Shown: in pieces, positions 1 through 8,959 of the stretch
How the letters are laid out: the number at the start of each line of letters is the position of its first letter
Numbering within the stretch: the first letter of the stretch is position 1
NCBI RefSeq assembly: GCF_016862395.1
Contig: NZ_BOMW01000032.1
Coordinates: 62,001-126,000 of the forward strand
From: Actinoplanes siamensis
GTDB taxonomy: Bacteria > Actinomycetota > Actinomycetes > Mycobacteriales > Micromonosporaceae
Reading direction: 5' to 3'
DNA length: 64,000 nucleotides
Position numbers and translations under genes: made by a program
Notes under the pieces: model-generated
Told to the model about the DNA's origin: nothing
The model's database searches: none
Seen by the model: the letters and a program-made list of their open reading frames with translations, nothing else

Positions 1-1
1 C

Positions 2-784
2 CCGGGTCCGGGGCCGGGCCTGGCCCCGCTCCGCGAGAGGCGTCCCGCCCGCACCAAGCCGATGGTCATCGGCCTGGTGGCGGTGCTGCTCGCGGTGACC
101 GGCTGGCAGGCGTACCGCATCGAAACCGTGATCCAGAGCAGCAACGACCTGGCCACCGCGGTCTCCACCGAGCAGAACCGCAGCGCCGAACTGGAGAAGG
201 CGCTCACCAACGTCTTCGACCCGGAGGGCATCTCCTCGTCCGCGCTGCCCAGCGTCTTCCGGGTGCGCGCCGGCGACTTCACCGGCACCGCGTTCTCGGT
301 CGGCGCCAAGGCCAAGGACGGCACCGCCAACCTGCTGACGAACTTCCACGTCGTCGAGTCGGTGTTCAACGCCGGCAACCGCGGGGTCACCCTGGAACAG
401 GGCGCCACCCGGATCAACGCCACGATCGTCAAGGTCGACAAGGCCAAGGACCTGGCGCTGCTCACCGCCAAGAAGGAGATCAAGCCGCTCGCGGTCGCCG
501 CCGGCACGGTCAAGCCGGGCCAGCCGGTGGTCGTTCTGGGCAACCCGCTCGGCCTCGACGACACCGTCACCCAGGGTGTGATCAGCGCCTTCCGCCAGGA
601 CGACGCCGACGGGCCGACCATCCAGTTCGACGCGCCGATCAACCCCGGCAACTCCGGCGGCCCGGTGGTCAACACCGGCAAGCAGGTGGTCGCCCTGGCC
701 ACCGCCAAGGCCCGCGACGCCGAGGGCATCGGCCTGGGCATCCCGATCGCGACCGCCTGCGCCACCTTCAAGAACGTCTGCTGA
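2..784 (+). CDS. Membrane-anchored trypsin-like serine protease (5' end outside window)
   Basis: S1C-type (HtrA/DegP-like) protease core. Numbering from the ATG at 62: a transmembrane helix at about residues 1-18, a short coiled stretch, then the protease domain with His96 (TNFHVVE), Asp130 (AKDLALL) and Ser198 in PGNSGGP. The frame stays open from that ATG back to base 2 and encodes a Pro/Arg-rich stretch, as in actinobacterial proteases that carry a disordered cytoplasmic tail before the helix, so the true start probably lies left of the window. No PDZ domain follows; the protein ends 40 residues after the catalytic serine. The protease domain would lie outside the membrane. The substrate is unknown. 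Confidence 0.85.
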   Translation, partial: PGPGPGLAPLRERRPARTKPMVIGLVAVLLAVTGWQAYRIETVIQSSNDLATAVSTEQNRSAELEKALTNVFDPEGISSSALPSVFRVRAGDFTGTAFSVGAKAKDGTANLLTNFHVVESVFNAGNRGVTLEQGATRINATIVKVDKAKDLALLTAKKEIKPLAVAAGTVKPGQPVVVLGNPLGLDDTVTQGVISAFRQDDADGPTIQFDAPINPGNSGGPVVNTGKQVVALATAKARDAEGIGLGIPIATACATFKNVC

Positions 785-828
785 CCGCTGCGGGCCGCTG
801 GTGGCCCGGGCTCGCCTCGTGCCGTCGA

Positions 829-917
829 CACCCCTCGCGGCCCGCCGGGAACCGCGGACCAGTCGGCGTCCGAGTCGTCGCCGCGCGGTCACCCCTCGCG
901 GCCCGCCGGGAACCGCG
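829..917. repeat. Pair of identical 28-bp repeats forming hairpins between convergent genes
   Basis: Two exact 28-bp copies lie at 829-856 and 890-917. Each carries an inverted repeat. In the second copy CTCGCGG pairs with CCGCGAG around an 11-nt loop; in the first the stem is one to two pairs shorter. They sit between the protease stop (784) and the stop of the oppositely oriented DUF3000 gene (925), which is where a bidirectional transcription terminator would be expected. There is no T-tract. Confidence 0.6.
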
Positions 918-924
918 AGCCGGG

Positions 925-1497
925 TCAGGTGGCGGGGGCCCGGTGGCGGTCGGTGAGGGAGGCCACGCCGGGCGGGGGCAGGCCGGCCGTGGAGGCCAGC
1001 ATCGCGCACCAGCCCCGCAGGTGGGCGGCGAAGTCGTCGGAGAGCGGCGTCCAGGAGGCCCGGACCTCCAGGTCGGCCGTCGGAGCCGGGCCGGCCAGCT
1101 CGCCGAAGCGGGTCGACGCGGTCTGGGTGACCGTGCCGCCGATCGCGGTGTACGCGGCCGTGTGCTGGTCGAGGGCGTCGGTCAGCCAGGTCCAGGCGAC
1201 CGCCGGGAGCAACGGGTCGGTGGCCAGATCCGGCTCCAGTTCCGCGGTCACCAGGGTGACCAGCCGCATCTCGCCGCGCCAGGCGTCGTGGCCGGCCGGG
1301 TCGTGCAGCAGGATGAGCCGGCCGCTGGCCACCTCGTCCCCGGCGCGCAGGACGGTGGCGCTGAGCGCGAACGAGTACGGCGCGAGCCGCTGCGGCGCGG
1401 CGATCTCCTCGAGCAGGATCTCCGGCCGTGGCGAGTCCGCGCGCAACGCGGCCACCGCACGGGTGAACGCCTCGGGAACAGCGGAGGGGGACGCCAT
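925..1497 (-). CDS. DUF3000 family protein
   Basis: A 190-residue soluble protein of the DUF3000 family, actinobacterial proteins of unknown function; Rv2680 is the mycobacterial member as I recall. The start is the ATG at 1497 ([11 protein letters not shown]); upstream extension of the frame is not protein-like. Divergent from hemE, as in mycobacteria where the DUF3000 gene lies close to hemE-hemY-hemQ. That conserved linkage supports the family call but does not reveal the activity. No signal peptide or membrane segment is visible. Confidence 0.75.
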   Translation of the reverse strand: MASPSAVPEAFTRAVAALRADSPRPEILLEEIAAPQRLAPYSFALSATVLRAGDEVASGRLILLHDPAGHDAWRGEMRLVTLVTAELEPDLATDPLLPAVAWTWLTDALDQHTAAYTAIGGTVTQTASTRFGELAGPAPTADLEVRASWTPLSDDFAAHLRGWCAMLASTAGLPPPGVASLTDRHRAPAT

Positions 1498-1579
1498 GGT
1501 GGAAGAGTATGCCGATCTACGCCCCGGCAGCCTTCGCCGCGCCGCCGGGGCTTCTTCACTCACGTGGCACCATGAGCCG

Positions 1580-2614
1580 GTGACCGTTCTCGAGGATTCC
1601 CCGTTCGTCCGCGCGTGCCGCGGCCTGCCCGGCCCGCACACGCCGGTCTGGTTCATGCGGCAGGCCGGGCGCTCGCTGCCGGAATACCGCAAGATCCGGG
1701 AGAGGACCGGGATGCTGGAGTCGTGCCGCCGGCCCGACCTGGTCACCGAGATCACCCTGCAGCCGGTGCGCCGGCACAACGTCGACGCGGCGATCCTGTT
1801 CAGCGACATCGTGGTGCCGATCGCGGCGGCCGGCATCGATCTGGACATCGTGGCCGGCACCGGCCCGGTCGTCGCCGACCCGGTCCGCTCCGCCGGTGAC
1901 CTGGAGCGGCTGCGGCCGATCACCACGGCGGACGTGGACTTCGTCGCCGAGGCGGTGCGGCTGCTGGTGGCCGAGCTGGGCGCGACGCCGCTGATCGGTT
2001 TCGCCGGTGCGCCGTTCACGCTGGCCAGCTATCTGATCGAGGGCGGTCCTTCACGGACCTACCTGAAGACCAAGGCGATGATGTACGCCGAGCCGGCGCT
2101 GTGGCACGCCCTGCTCGGCCGGCTCGCCGACATCACGCTGACGTTCCTGACGACGCAGGTCGACGCGGGTGTCAGCGCGGTGCAGCTGTTCGACTCGTGG
2201 GCGGGTGCCCTCTCCGAGGCGGACTACCGTGAGTTCGTCATGCCGCACTCGGCGAGCGTGCTGCGCGGGCTGGCCGGCGCCGGCGTGCCGCGGATCCACT
2301 TCGGCGTCGGCACCGCGGTGCTTCTGGAGGCGATGGGCGAGGCCGGCGCGGACGTGGTCGGCGTCGATTGGCGTACTCCGCTGGACGTGGCGGCGAAGCG
2401 GGTCGGCCCGGACCGCGCGGTGCAGGGCAATCTGGACCCGGCGATCCTGTTCGCCGGCTGGGACGTGGTGGAGCGGGAGGCCCGGCGGGTGCTGGCACAG
2501 GGCCGGGCAGCCTCCGGTCACGTGTTCAATCTCGGTCACGGCGTGATGCCGGAGACGGACCCGGACATCCTCACCCGGCTCGTCGCGCTGGTGCACGAGA
2601 TCACCGCCCGGTAG
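1580..2614 (+). CDS. hemE: Uroporphyrinogen III decarboxylase
   Basis: Decarboxylates the four acetate side chains of uroporphyrinogen III to give coproporphyrinogen III in haem synthesis. The 344-residue length is typical. The N-terminal signature [17 protein letters not shown] (substrate-binding arginines) is present, as are [12 protein letters not shown] in the middle and a C-terminal NLGHGV segment. I chose GTG 1580 ([13 protein letters not shown]) because homologues begin there; an in-frame ATG at 1496 overlaps the divergent DUF3000 start and would add an atypical leader. First gene of a hemE-hemY-hemQ group, all on the plus strand. Confidence 0.95.
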   Translation: MTVLEDSPFVRACRGLPGPHTPVWFMRQAGRSLPEYRKIRERTGMLESCRRPDLVTEITLQPVRRHNVDAAILFSDIVVPIAAAGIDLDIVAGTGPVVADPVRSAGDLERLRPITTADVDFVAEAVRLLVAELGATPLIGFAGAPFTLASYLIEGGPSRTYLKTKAMMYAEPALWHALLGRLADITLTFLTTQVDAGVSAVQLFDSWAGALSEADYREFVMPHSASVLRGLAGAGVPRIHFGVGTAVLLEAMGEAGADVVGVDWRTPLDVAAKRVGPDRAVQGNLDPAILFAGWDVVEREARRVLAQGRAASGHVFNLGHGVMPETDPDILTRLVALVHEITAR

Positions 2615-2653
2615 GGACCTTCGTCCCTGTCCCGCCCGGCTTTCCCCGGGCGG
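2613..2653 (+). terminator. Two tandem hairpins right after hemE
   Basis: Immediately after the hemE stop, AGGGAC (2613-2618) pairs with GTCCCT (2623-2628) around a 4-nt loop. Then CCGCCCGG (2632-2639) pairs with CCGGGCGG (2646-2653) around a 6-nt loop. There is no U-tract, so this may be a processing/attenuation structure or an actinobacterial-style terminator. Confidence 0.45.
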
Positions 2654-2659
2654 TCCGCC

Positions 2660-2850
2660 CAGCGGCATCTCGACGGCACTGGACACCGCTCGCGTCCAGC
2701 CGGCGGCGGCCGGCTGGCACCGAGGGGCCTCTCGACGGCCTTGAGCCATCCGTGACGGCCAGCCGGCAGCCGCCGACCGGAGGGTGTGTCGACGGCCTTG
2801 GGGCGCCCCTGAGGGCCAGTGGCCCGCGCGGGCCGGGCGTGAGAGGTGTG
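2660..2850. repeat. Three degenerate ~60-bp tandem units between hemE and hemY
   Basis: The core TCGACGGC recurs at 2670-2677, 2732-2739 and 2789-2796, a spacing of about 60 bp. The flanks are partly conserved (GCC/ACTTGG-like after the core, CCAGCCGGC-like before the next). The 333-bp gap between hemE and hemY is unusually long for this pathway and no plausible gene lies in it. The copies are imperfect, so this may be an old intergenic repeat family. Confidence 0.4.
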
Positions 2851-2947
2851 CGGCCCGAGGACTGCCGCGCGGGCTGCCGCCGGGGTGGCGGTCACAGGGG
2901 TGGACCCCGGGCGTTGCGGATCGGGGCGGGCTGGGAGGGTGGAGAGC

Positions 2948-4336
2948 GTGCGGAAGCGGATCGCGATCATCGGCGGCGGCATCGCCGGGCTGGCGGCCGC
3001 CGTCCGCCTGCGGGATGTGACGCCCGCGGACACCGAGATCGTCGTGTACGAGCAGAGCGGCGCCCTCGGCGGCAAACTGCGCACCGGCGAGCTGGCCGGC
3101 GTCCCGGTCGAGCGGGGCGCCGAGTCCTTCCTGAACGGCGCTCCCGGCGGCGGCGAGTCCGCGGCCGTGCGGTTCGCCCGCCGGCTCGGCCTCGGCGACG
3201 CGCTGGTGCACCCGGCCCCCCAGCCGGCCGCCCTGGCGATCGGCGGGAAGCTGGCCCGCATCCCGGCCGGCACTCTGGTCGGCGTCCCCGGCGACCTGTC
3301 CGCGCTGGACGGCGTGGCCGTCCCGGACGCGGACTCGGACGCCGACACCGGGCAGCCGTTGCTCGCCCCGGGCCAGGACGTCGCGGTCGGCGAGCTGGTC
3401 CGCTCGCGGTACGGCGCGCAGGTGGTGGACCGGCTGGTCGACCCGATGCTCGGCGGGGTCTACGCGGGCCGCGCCGACCAGCTGTCGCTGCGCGCCACGA
3501 TGCCGCAGCTGGCCCGCACGGCGGAGACCGAGCACACGCTGCGCGGCGCGGTCCGGGCGGCGCAGGCGCTGAGCCGGCGCACCCCGGGGCAGCCGGTCTT
3601 CGCGGCCGTGGCCGGCGGGATGAGCCGCCTGGTCGAGGCGGCCGCGACCGCCGCCCGGGCGCGGATCGGCCTCGGGCTGCCGGTGCGCGAGCTGGTCCGT
3701 ACCGGCGATCGCTGGCAGCTGGTGCTGGGGCCGGCGCCCGATCCGCGGACCGAGGACGTCGACGCCGTGATCCTGGCCGTGCCGGCGAAGCCGGCGGCCC
3801 GGCTGCTGGCCGGGGCCGCGCCGGAGGCCGCGCGGCTGATCGGCGCGCTGGAGTACGCGAGCGTCGCCCTGGCCGGGATGGCGCTGCCAGCCGGCACCGA
3901 ACTGCCCGAACTGTCCGGTTTCCTGGTCCCGCCGGGCGAGGGCACACTGGTCAAGGCGGCCACCTTCTTCACCCGTAAATGGCCGCACCTGACCGGTGCG
4001 GACGGCCCGGTGATCGTGCGGGCCTCGCTGGGCCGGGCGGGTGAACAGGAGCGCCTGCACCCCAGCGACGAGGCGTTGCTCGAGATCGCGCACCGGGAGC
4101 TGGGCGAGCTGGCCGGCACACGGCTGCCGGCGCCGGCCGCGTCGTGGATCCAGCGCTGGGGCGGTGGCCTGCCGCAGTACGCGCCGGGCCACCCGGACCG
4201 GGCGCTGGCGGCCCGGGCGGCGCTGCCGCCGGGCCTGGCGGTGGCCGGCGCCGCCCTGGACGGCGTCGGCATCCCGGTCTGTGTGGCCAGCGGTGAACGC
4301 GCGGCGGACGATGTGAACAGTTATCTGGACGCGTGA
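2948..4336 (+). CDS. hemY: Coproporphyrinogen III / protoporphyrinogen oxidase (HemY/CgoX type)
   Basis: FAD-dependent oxidase. In the actinobacterial coproporphyrin-dependent haem route it oxidises coproporphyrinogen III to coproporphyrin III. The 462 residues open with the Rossmann FAD motif [11 protein letters not shown] and end with the family's FAD-contacting segment ([20 protein letters not shown]). GTG 2948 was chosen because a GGAGGG ribosome site lies about 10 nt upstream; GTG 2939 in the same frame is too close to it. It is followed 41 bp later by hemQ, which fits this route; the chelatase is not in the window. Confidence 0.92.
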   Translation: MRKRIAIIGGGIAGLAAAVRLRDVTPADTEIVVYEQSGALGGKLRTGELAGVPVERGAESFLNGAPGGGESAAVRFARRLGLGDALVHPAPQPAALAIGGKLARIPAGTLVGVPGDLSALDGVAVPDADSDADTGQPLLAPGQDVAVGELVRSRYGAQVVDRLVDPMLGGVYAGRADQLSLRATMPQLARTAETEHTLRGAVRAAQALSRRTPGQPVFAAVAGGMSRLVEAAATAARARIGLGLPVRELVRTGDRWQLVLGPAPDPRTEDVDAVILAVPAKPAARLLAGAAPEAARLIGALEYASVALAGMALPAGTELPELSGFLVPPGEGTLVKAATFFTRKWPHLTGADGPVIVRASLGRAGEQERLHPSDEALLEIAHRELGELAGTRLPAPAASWIQRWGGGLPQYAPGHPDRALAARAALPPGLAVAGAALDGVGIPVCVASGERAADDVNSYLDA

Positions 4337-4377
4337 GCGGCAGCGTCCGGGGAGCATGCAAAGGAAGGCACACGACT

Positions 4378-5082
4378 GTGAGTGAGCAGCAGACCAACGC
4401 GGCTCGGATCAACGAGCTGAACGCCACCATCCGGTACACGATGTGGTCGGTCTTCCGGGCGTCCACCCCGCTGCCGGCGCTGCGTGACGAGCTGGCCGGT
4501 GAGGTCGACGGCCTCTTCGAGCAGCTGGCGGCGAAGGATGTGACGGTCCGCGGCACGTACGACGTCTCCGGCCTGCGCGCCGACGCGGACGTGATGATCT
4601 GGTGGCACTCGGCCGACTCGGACAACCTGCAGGAGGCGTACTCGCTGTTCCGGCGGACCGCGCTGGGCCGGCACCTGACCCCGGTCTGGTCGCAGATGGC
4701 CCTGCACCGGCCGGCCGAGTTCAACAAGAGTCACCTGCCGGCGTTCCTGGCCGGGGAGGAGGCGCGGCCGTACATCTGCGTCTACCCGTTCGTCCGCTCC
4801 TACGAGTGGTACCTGCTGCCCGACGAGGAGCGCCGGGACATGCTCGCCGAGCACGGCCGGCAGGCCCGCGGGTACCCGGACGTGCGGGCCAACACGGTCG
4901 CGTCGTTCGCGCTCGGCGACTACGAGTGGATGCTCGCCTTCGAGGCGGACGTGCTGCACCGGATCGTCGACCTGATGCGGGACCTGCGGGCCTCCCGGGC
5001 GCGCCGGCACGTCCGCGAGGAGGTGCCGTTCTACACCGGGCGGCGCCGGTCGATCGCGGAGATCGCCGCCAGCCTGCCGTGA
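4378..5082 (+). CDS. hemQ: Coproheme decarboxylase (HemQ/ChdC)
   Basis: Haem-binding enzyme of the chlorite-dismutase fold that converts coproheme to haem b using H2O2. The 234 residues are typical. Residues matching the actinobacterial active site are visible: Tyr136 in [11 protein letters not shown], the proximal His159 in LAEHGRQ, and the distal His119 in NKSHLPAF. The start is GTG 4378, nine nt after AAGGAAGG; an upstream in-frame GTG at 4333 overlapping hemY lacks a ribosome site. It closes the hem operon. Confidence 0.94.
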   Translation: MSEQQTNAARINELNATIRYTMWSVFRASTPLPALRDELAGEVDGLFEQLAAKDVTVRGTYDVSGLRADADVMIWWHSADSDNLQEAYSLFRRTALGRHLTPVWSQMALHRPAEFNKSHLPAFLAGEEARPYICVYPFVRSYEWYLLPDEERRDMLAEHGRQARGYPDVRANTVASFALGDYEWMLAFEADVLHRIVDLMRDLRASRARRHVREEVPFYTGRRRSIAEIAASLP

Positions 5083-5083
5083 T

Positions 5084-5530
5084 CTAGACCCGCCGGGCCA
5101 TGGGTACGTGGGGGATGCCGTCCTCCACGTACTCCGGCCCGGACGGCTCGAATCCGTACCGCATGTAGAACTTCACCAGGTACGACTGGGCGTCCAGCAC
5201 GCTCGGCCGGTGACCGACGATTTCCAGCGCGTGCTCCATCAGCCGGCCGGCCAGCCCGGCGCCCCGGGCCGCCCTCGCGGTCACCACCCGGCCGATCCGT
5301 TCCATCCCGTGGTCATCGAGAATCCGCAGATAGGCCCGGATCTCCCGGTCCCGGGAGAACCATAGGTGTCGGGTGCCGGGTTCGGTGTCGCGGCCGTCCA
5401 GGTCGGGATAGGCGCATTCCTGCTCGACCACGAACACGTCGCTCCGTAGCCGGAGGATGTCGTAGAGCGTCGCGGCGGGGAGGTCGCGGAACGATGACAC
5501 GCGCAGTTCGTCGTGCGGTTCGGGATGCAT
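5084..5530 (-). CDS. ElaA-type GNAT acetyltransferase
   Basis: A 148-residue single-domain GNAT. The N-terminal half carries the ElaA-like sequence LRSDVFVVEQECAYPDLDG and RHLWF. The acetyl-CoA loop (RGAGLAGRLM) follows at about residues 96-105, and the C-terminal FYMRYGFEPSG is typical of the fold. The substrate is unknown. The stop codon lies one base beyond the hemQ stop, so the two genes converge with essentially no spacer. Start ATG 5530. Confidence 0.85.
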   Translation of the reverse strand: MHPEPHDELRVSSFRDLPAATLYDILRLRSDVFVVEQECAYPDLDGRDTEPGTRHLWFSRDREIRAYLRILDDHGMERIGRVVTARAARGAGLAGRLMEHALEIVGHRPSVLDAQSYLVKFYMRYGFEPSGPEYVEDGIPHVPMARRV

Positions 5531-5611
5531 CGGGCCAGCGTATGCGGCGCGTCGTCGCCGTTCCCCCCGGTCCCGCGTAGTAGTGATGTGGCTACTGCCT
5601 GTGGAGGACGC

Positions 5612-5866
5612 ATGATCAAACGCAGCAAGCTGTTCGGCAACAAGACCCGGGTGACCTTCTCCCTGCCGGCGGACGAGCCGTTCGGGGTGGTCAGCGTCGT
5701 CGGCACCTTCAACGACTGGCAGCCCGGCAAGCACGAGCTGCAGGTGCGCCGCAACGGCACCCGGACCGTGAGCGTCCCGCTGGAACCGGGGGAGTACCGG
5801 TTCCGCTACCTGGCCACCGGCGGCGTCTGGTTCGACGATCCGGACGGCAGCGAACTGCACCTATAA
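5612..5866 (+). CDS. Small CBM48/isoamylase-N-like protein
   Basis: An 84-residue protein consisting of a single early-set (CBM48/AMPK glycogen-binding-like) beta-sandwich. VSVVGTFNDWQPGKHEL and GEYRFRYLATGGVWFDDPD are the diagnostic strands and carbohydrate-facing tryptophans. It has a strong GGAGG site six bases before ATG 5612. Such stand-alone domains usually bind alpha-glucans or act as regulatory subunits. No catalytic domain follows. Divergent from the GNAT gene. Confidence 0.85.
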   Translation: MIKRSKLFGNKTRVTFSLPADEPFGVVSVVGTFNDWQPGKHELQVRRNGTRTVSVPLEPGEYRFRYLATGGVWFDDPDGSELHL

Positions 5867-5933
5867 GCGTTTCGGCGACCGGTTCCGGGGGATCTGTTCG
5901 AATCTGCGGTTCAGGCGTCCCGGAGGGGGAATC

Positions 5934-6047
5934 GTGGCAGACGTCAAGCTGGCGATCGTCTACTACTCGGCGACCGGCACCGTGCACGCGATGGCGAAGC
6001 GGTTGGCGCGCCGGATCGTCGCCATCGGCGGCAAGCTGAAGGCCTGA
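5934..6047 (+). pseudogene. Truncated WrbA/flavodoxin-like N-terminus
   Basis: A 37-codon frame starting at GTG 5934, preceded by a good GGAGG ribosome site at about 5922, reads KLAIVYYSATGTVHAMAKR near its start. This is the FMN phosphate-binding loop and first helix of WrbA-type NAD(P)H:quinone oxidoreductases, which are normally about 200 residues long. It stops at TGA 6045-6047, 12 bp before thyA. No further WrbA sequence follows in any frame. The simplest reading is a gene cut down by deletion; a translated leader for thyA is an alternative. Confidence 0.6.
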
Positions 6048-6059
6048 TAGAAAGGGCCC

Positions 6060-6857
6060 ATGGCCGTCGACACGCAATACGAGGAACTGCTCCGGCGGGT
6101 GCTGGAGACCGGCACGCCGAAGAGCGACCGCACCGGGACCGGCACCCGCAGCCTCTTCGGCGAGCGCCTGCGCTACGACCTGTCCGCGGGTTTCCCGCTG
6201 ATCACCACGAAGCGCGTGCACTTCAAGTCGATCGCCGTCGAGCTGCTCTGGTTCCTGCGCGGGGACACCAACGTGCGCTGGCTGCGGGACCAGGGCGTGA
6301 CGATCTGGGACGAGTGGGCCGGCCCGGACGGTGAGCTGGGTCCGGTCTACGGCTACCAGTGGCGCTCCTGGCCCGGCCGGAACGGCGGCATCGACCAGCT
6401 CTCCGGGGTCCTGGACACGCTCCGGAGGAATCCGGACTCGCGGCGCATGGTGGTCTCCGCCTGGAACGTCGGCGACCTCGACGAGATGGCGCTGATGCCG
6501 TGCCACGCGATGTTCCAGTTCTACGTCGCCGACGGCCGGCTCTCCTGCCAGCTCTACCAGCGCAGCGCCGACCTGTTCCTCGGCGTCCCGTTCAACATCG
6601 CGTCCTACGCCCTGCTCACCCGGATGATCGCCGACCAGGTGGGGCTGGCCCCGGGCGACTTCATCTGGGTGGGTGGCGACTGCCACATCTACGACAACCA
6701 CGTCGATCAGGTCCAGGAGCAGCTCGGCCGCGAGCCCTACCCGTTCCCGTCGCTGCGGATCGCGCCGCGGCCGAGCCTGTTCGACCACGAGTACGCCGAC
6801 TTCGAGGTCGTCGGCTACCGCCACCACCCGGCGATCAAGGCGCCGGTGGCGGTGTGA
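6060..6857 (+). CDS. thyA: Thymidylate synthase
   Basis: Methylates dUMP to dTMP using methylenetetrahydrofolate, releasing dihydrofolate. At 265 residues it is full length. The catalytic cysteine is Cys148 in [13 protein letters not shown], followed by the near-invariant [25 protein letters not shown] and [10 protein letters not shown]. The stop overlaps the start of folA (GTGA, 6854-6857), so the enzyme that regenerates the folate is translationally coupled. Confidence 0.97.
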   Translation: MAVDTQYEELLRRVLETGTPKSDRTGTGTRSLFGERLRYDLSAGFPLITTKRVHFKSIAVELLWFLRGDTNVRWLRDQGVTIWDEWAGPDGELGPVYGYQWRSWPGRNGGIDQLSGVLDTLRRNPDSRRMVVSAWNVGDLDEMALMPCHAMFQFYVADGRLSCQLYQRSADLFLGVPFNIASYALLTRMIADQVGLAPGDFIWVGGDCHIYDNHVDQVQEQLGREPYPFPSLRIAPRPSLFDHEYADFEVVGYRHHPAIKAPVAV

Positions 6858-7333
6858 GCGTGCACCTGATCTGGGCGGAGGCCCGTCACCGGGTGATCGG
6901 CGCCGGGGGCGGTATCCCCTGGCACGTCCCGGGCGAACAGGCGGTCTTCAAGGAGCGGACGATGGGCGCCACAGTGGTGATGGGCCGCGTCACCTGGGAC
7001 TCGCTGCCCCGCCGGCCGCTGCCCGGGCGGCGCAACGTGGTGCTCACCCGGGACCGGTCGTGGAACGCGGACGGCGCTCACGTCGTACACCATCGTGATC
7101 AGATCGTCGAAGACGATTTCTGGGTGATGGGTGGCGCGTCGATCTATGCGGACTTCCTGCCGCTGGCCGACCACATCGTGCGGACGACCATCGACCTTGC
7201 GGTGGAGGGCGACACCTACGCCCCGGAACTGGGTCCGGAGTGGAAGGTGGCCGCCTCCACCGGGTGGACGACCGCGCCGAACGGTGTCCGTTACCTCGTC
7301 GAGGACCTGGTCACTTCGGGTCGAGGCGGATAG
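6854..7333 (+). CDS. folA: Dihydrofolate reductase
   Basis: Reduces dihydrofolate (made by thyA) to tetrahydrofolate. The 159-residue protein has [21 protein letters not shown] at the front, the NADPH-binding [15 protein letters not shown], and [14 protein letters not shown]. The start is GTG 6854, overlapping the thyA stop. At the substrate carboxylate position, normally Asp (E. coli Asp27), this enzyme appears to have Glu (PGEQAVFK). The 3' end overlaps the convergent msrB by 23 bp. Confidence 0.93.
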   Translation: MSVHLIWAEARHRVIGAGGGIPWHVPGEQAVFKERTMGATVVMGRVTWDSLPRRPLPGRRNVVLTRDRSWNADGAHVVHHRDQIVEDDFWVMGGASIYADFLPLADHIVRTTIDLAVEGDTYAPELGPEWKVAASTGWTTAPNGVRYLVEDLVTSGRGG

Positions 7334-7715
7334 ACAGGCTGTTCACGCAGTGCCGCGTGTTCTTGGCGGTGAAACCCTCACCCCGGAACACGTGGCCCAG
7401 GTGCCCGTCGCAGCGCGCGCAGCGGATCTCGACGCGCACCATGCCGTGGCTGCGGTCCTCGATCTCCTTGACCGCGCCGGGGATGGCGTCGTCGAACGAG
7501 GGCCACCCGCAGTGCGAGTCGAACTTGGTGGAGCTGGGGTAGAGCTCCGCGCCGCAGCCACGGCAGTGGTACATCCCCTCGGTCTTGGTGTTCACATACT
7601 CCCCGCTCCAGGGGGCCTCGGTGCCGGCCTCGCGAAGCACCCGGAACTCGGCCGGGTCGAGCCGGACCCGCCACTCGTCCTCGGTGGTGGGCAGCGTGGT
7701 CTCTTCGATCGCCAT
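7311..7715 (-). CDS. msrB: Peptide-methionine (R)-S-oxide reductase
   Basis: Repairs R-methionine sulfoxide in proteins. At 134 residues, the MsrB fold shows zinc ligands Cys51/Cys54 (CRGC) and Cys99/Cys102 (CARC), a likely resolving Cys69 in SHCGWPSF, and catalytic Cys123 in RHCVNSLS. Cytosolic, with no signal sequence. The 3' end overlaps folA on the other strand. Confidence 0.95.
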   Translation of the reverse strand: MAIEETTLPTTEDEWRVRLDPAEFRVLREAGTEAPWSGEYVNTKTEGMYHCRGCGAELYPSSTKFDSHCGWPSFDDAIPGAVKEIEDRSHGMVRVEIRCARCDGHLGHVFRGEGFTAKNTRHCVNSLSIRLDPK

Positions 7716-7789
7716 GCCGTCAACGGTACGTCGGCCTCCCGTCGCACCGGACGTGCGGCGACACGCGTGGGCGGGCCGTTGAGCCGTCT

Positions 7790-8275
7790 ATGGAAGCTGC
7801 ATCTCCGACGTTCCGGCCGACCTTCCAGCAAGCTTTCGGCCACGGCCTGTATCTCGGCGCGCTGAGCGCGGTGGCGAGTGTCACGACGGGGGTGATCGCG
7901 ACCATGTTCTGGCCCGGGCCGTCGAGCCCGCCGGGATGGTCGTGGGCGGTGCTGGTGCTGGCGCCGCTGCTGCTCGGGATCGCGCTGGGGATCATGTCGG
8001 GGCGGCGGACCGGGGTCCAGGTCGGCAGCCGCGAGATCCGCACGTCGTCGTTGCTCGGCGAGGGCGAGGTGCCCTGGAACCGGGTGGTGGACCTGCGCGC
8101 CGAGCGCCGGGGGCGGCGCAACGTGGTCTCGGTCTACCTGGACTCCGGGGCCAGCGTGCAGTTGAACGCGCCGTACAGCGGGGGGCTCTTCGCCGCGGAT
8201 CCGCAGTTCGAGCTCAAAGTGTTTGCTTTGTCGCATTTATGGCGCAGTCACCGATTCGGTGGTCTTCCGAGTTGA
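7790..8275 (+). CDS. PH-domain-like membrane protein
   Basis: A 161-residue protein with two predicted transmembrane helices at about residues 20-42 and 50-68. A short beta-rich domain follows (GVQVGSREIRTSSLLGEGEVPWNRVVDLR) with the bacterial PH-like pattern seen in YdbT/PH_6 proteins. The function is unknown; these domains usually face the cytosol. The start is ATG 7790 with only a weak ribosome site. Confidence 0.7.
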   Translation: MEAASPTFRPTFQQAFGHGLYLGALSAVASVTTGVIATMFWPGPSSPPGWSWAVLVLAPLLLGIALGIMSGRRTGVQVGSREIRTSSLLGEGEVPWNRVVDLRAERRGRRNVVSVYLDSGASVQLNAPYSGGLFAADPQFELKVFALSHLWRSHRFGGLPS

Positions 8276-8375
8276 AGACGCGCCGAGAGTGCCTTTCGGG
8301 TAAAACGGGCAATCCCCGCTAAGCTCCCGTGCGACCATGCAATCGTACCTAACAGCAACAGAACGGATACTCCTC

Positions 8376-8882
8376 ATGAGTCTTGCTCGTCGGCTGGCCG
8401 TGGGTCTTCCCGTGGCCGGCGCAGCCGCTTTCGCCGCTCTCGCCGTCTCGTCGCCGGTCCTCGGGGCGACCGATCCGGTCCGGGCCGGCCATCCGGTCGT
8501 GATGGCCAGCCCGGACCGGGGCCACGCCGGTTACGGCCCCGGAGGCGCCGCTCCGGCGACGCCGGCCACCACCGCGCCGGCCACCACGGCTCCACCGGCG
8601 GGTGCCGCGCCGGTCACCGAGACCCCGGGCACCGTCGGCGGCGCCCGCGGGAACGCCGGTTACGGCTCGATCAGCCCGGCGGGGTCCCCGACCGTCACCG
8701 GCGGGGCGAAGAGCGTTCCGGGCCGGGTCAGCTCGGCGTCCGTGCCGCAGCCCGGCGGCGTCTCGAACGAGCGCCTGCCGCTGACCGGCGGGCCGGTCGG
8801 CGCCACCGTGGCGGTCGGGGCGGTGCTGGTCGCCGGTGGCGCGGGCGCACTCTGGTACACCCGCCGCCGGAAGACCGCCTGA
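8376..8882 (+). CDS. LPXTG-type cell-wall-anchored protein
   Basis: A 168-residue secreted surface protein. It has an N-terminal signal peptide (MSLARRLAVG through about residue 30), a low-complexity Pro/Ala/Thr/Gly middle with two copies of the hexad G-x-AGYG, and a complete sorting signal: LPLTG at 134-138, a hydrophobic helix and the basic tail WYTRRRKTA. It would be cleaved by a sortase and attached to peptidoglycan. ATG 8376 puts the signal peptide at the N-terminus; the in-frame ATG at 8337 would add 13 residues ahead of it. Confidence 0.82.
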   Translation: MSLARRLAVGLPVAGAAAFAALAVSSPVLGATDPVRAGHPVVMASPDRGHAGYGPGGAAPATPATTAPATTAPPAGAAPVTETPGTVGGARGNAGYGSISPAGSPTVTGGAKSVPGRVSSASVPQPGGVSNERLPLTGGPVGATVAVGAVLVAGGAGALWYTRRRKTA

Positions 8883-8904
8883 TCGCGTCATGTGTCCGAT
8901 TTGC

Positions 8905-8935
8905 GAGGGTCGCCCGAGTTTTTCGGGTGACCCTC
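8905..8935 (+). terminator. Hairpin terminator after the LPXTG gene
   Basis: A 13-bp stem with one mismatch (8905-8917 with 8923-8935) around loop GTTTT lies 22 bp after the stop at 8882 and just before the Prim-Pol start at 8960. Confidence 0.65.
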
Positions 8936-8959
8936 CAGCTTTGGCATAGGGTCGGGGGC

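Noticed and set aside
5870-5933. Possible tRNA because of a GTTCGAATC string
   Set aside because: No acceptor or anticodon stem can be formed around it.
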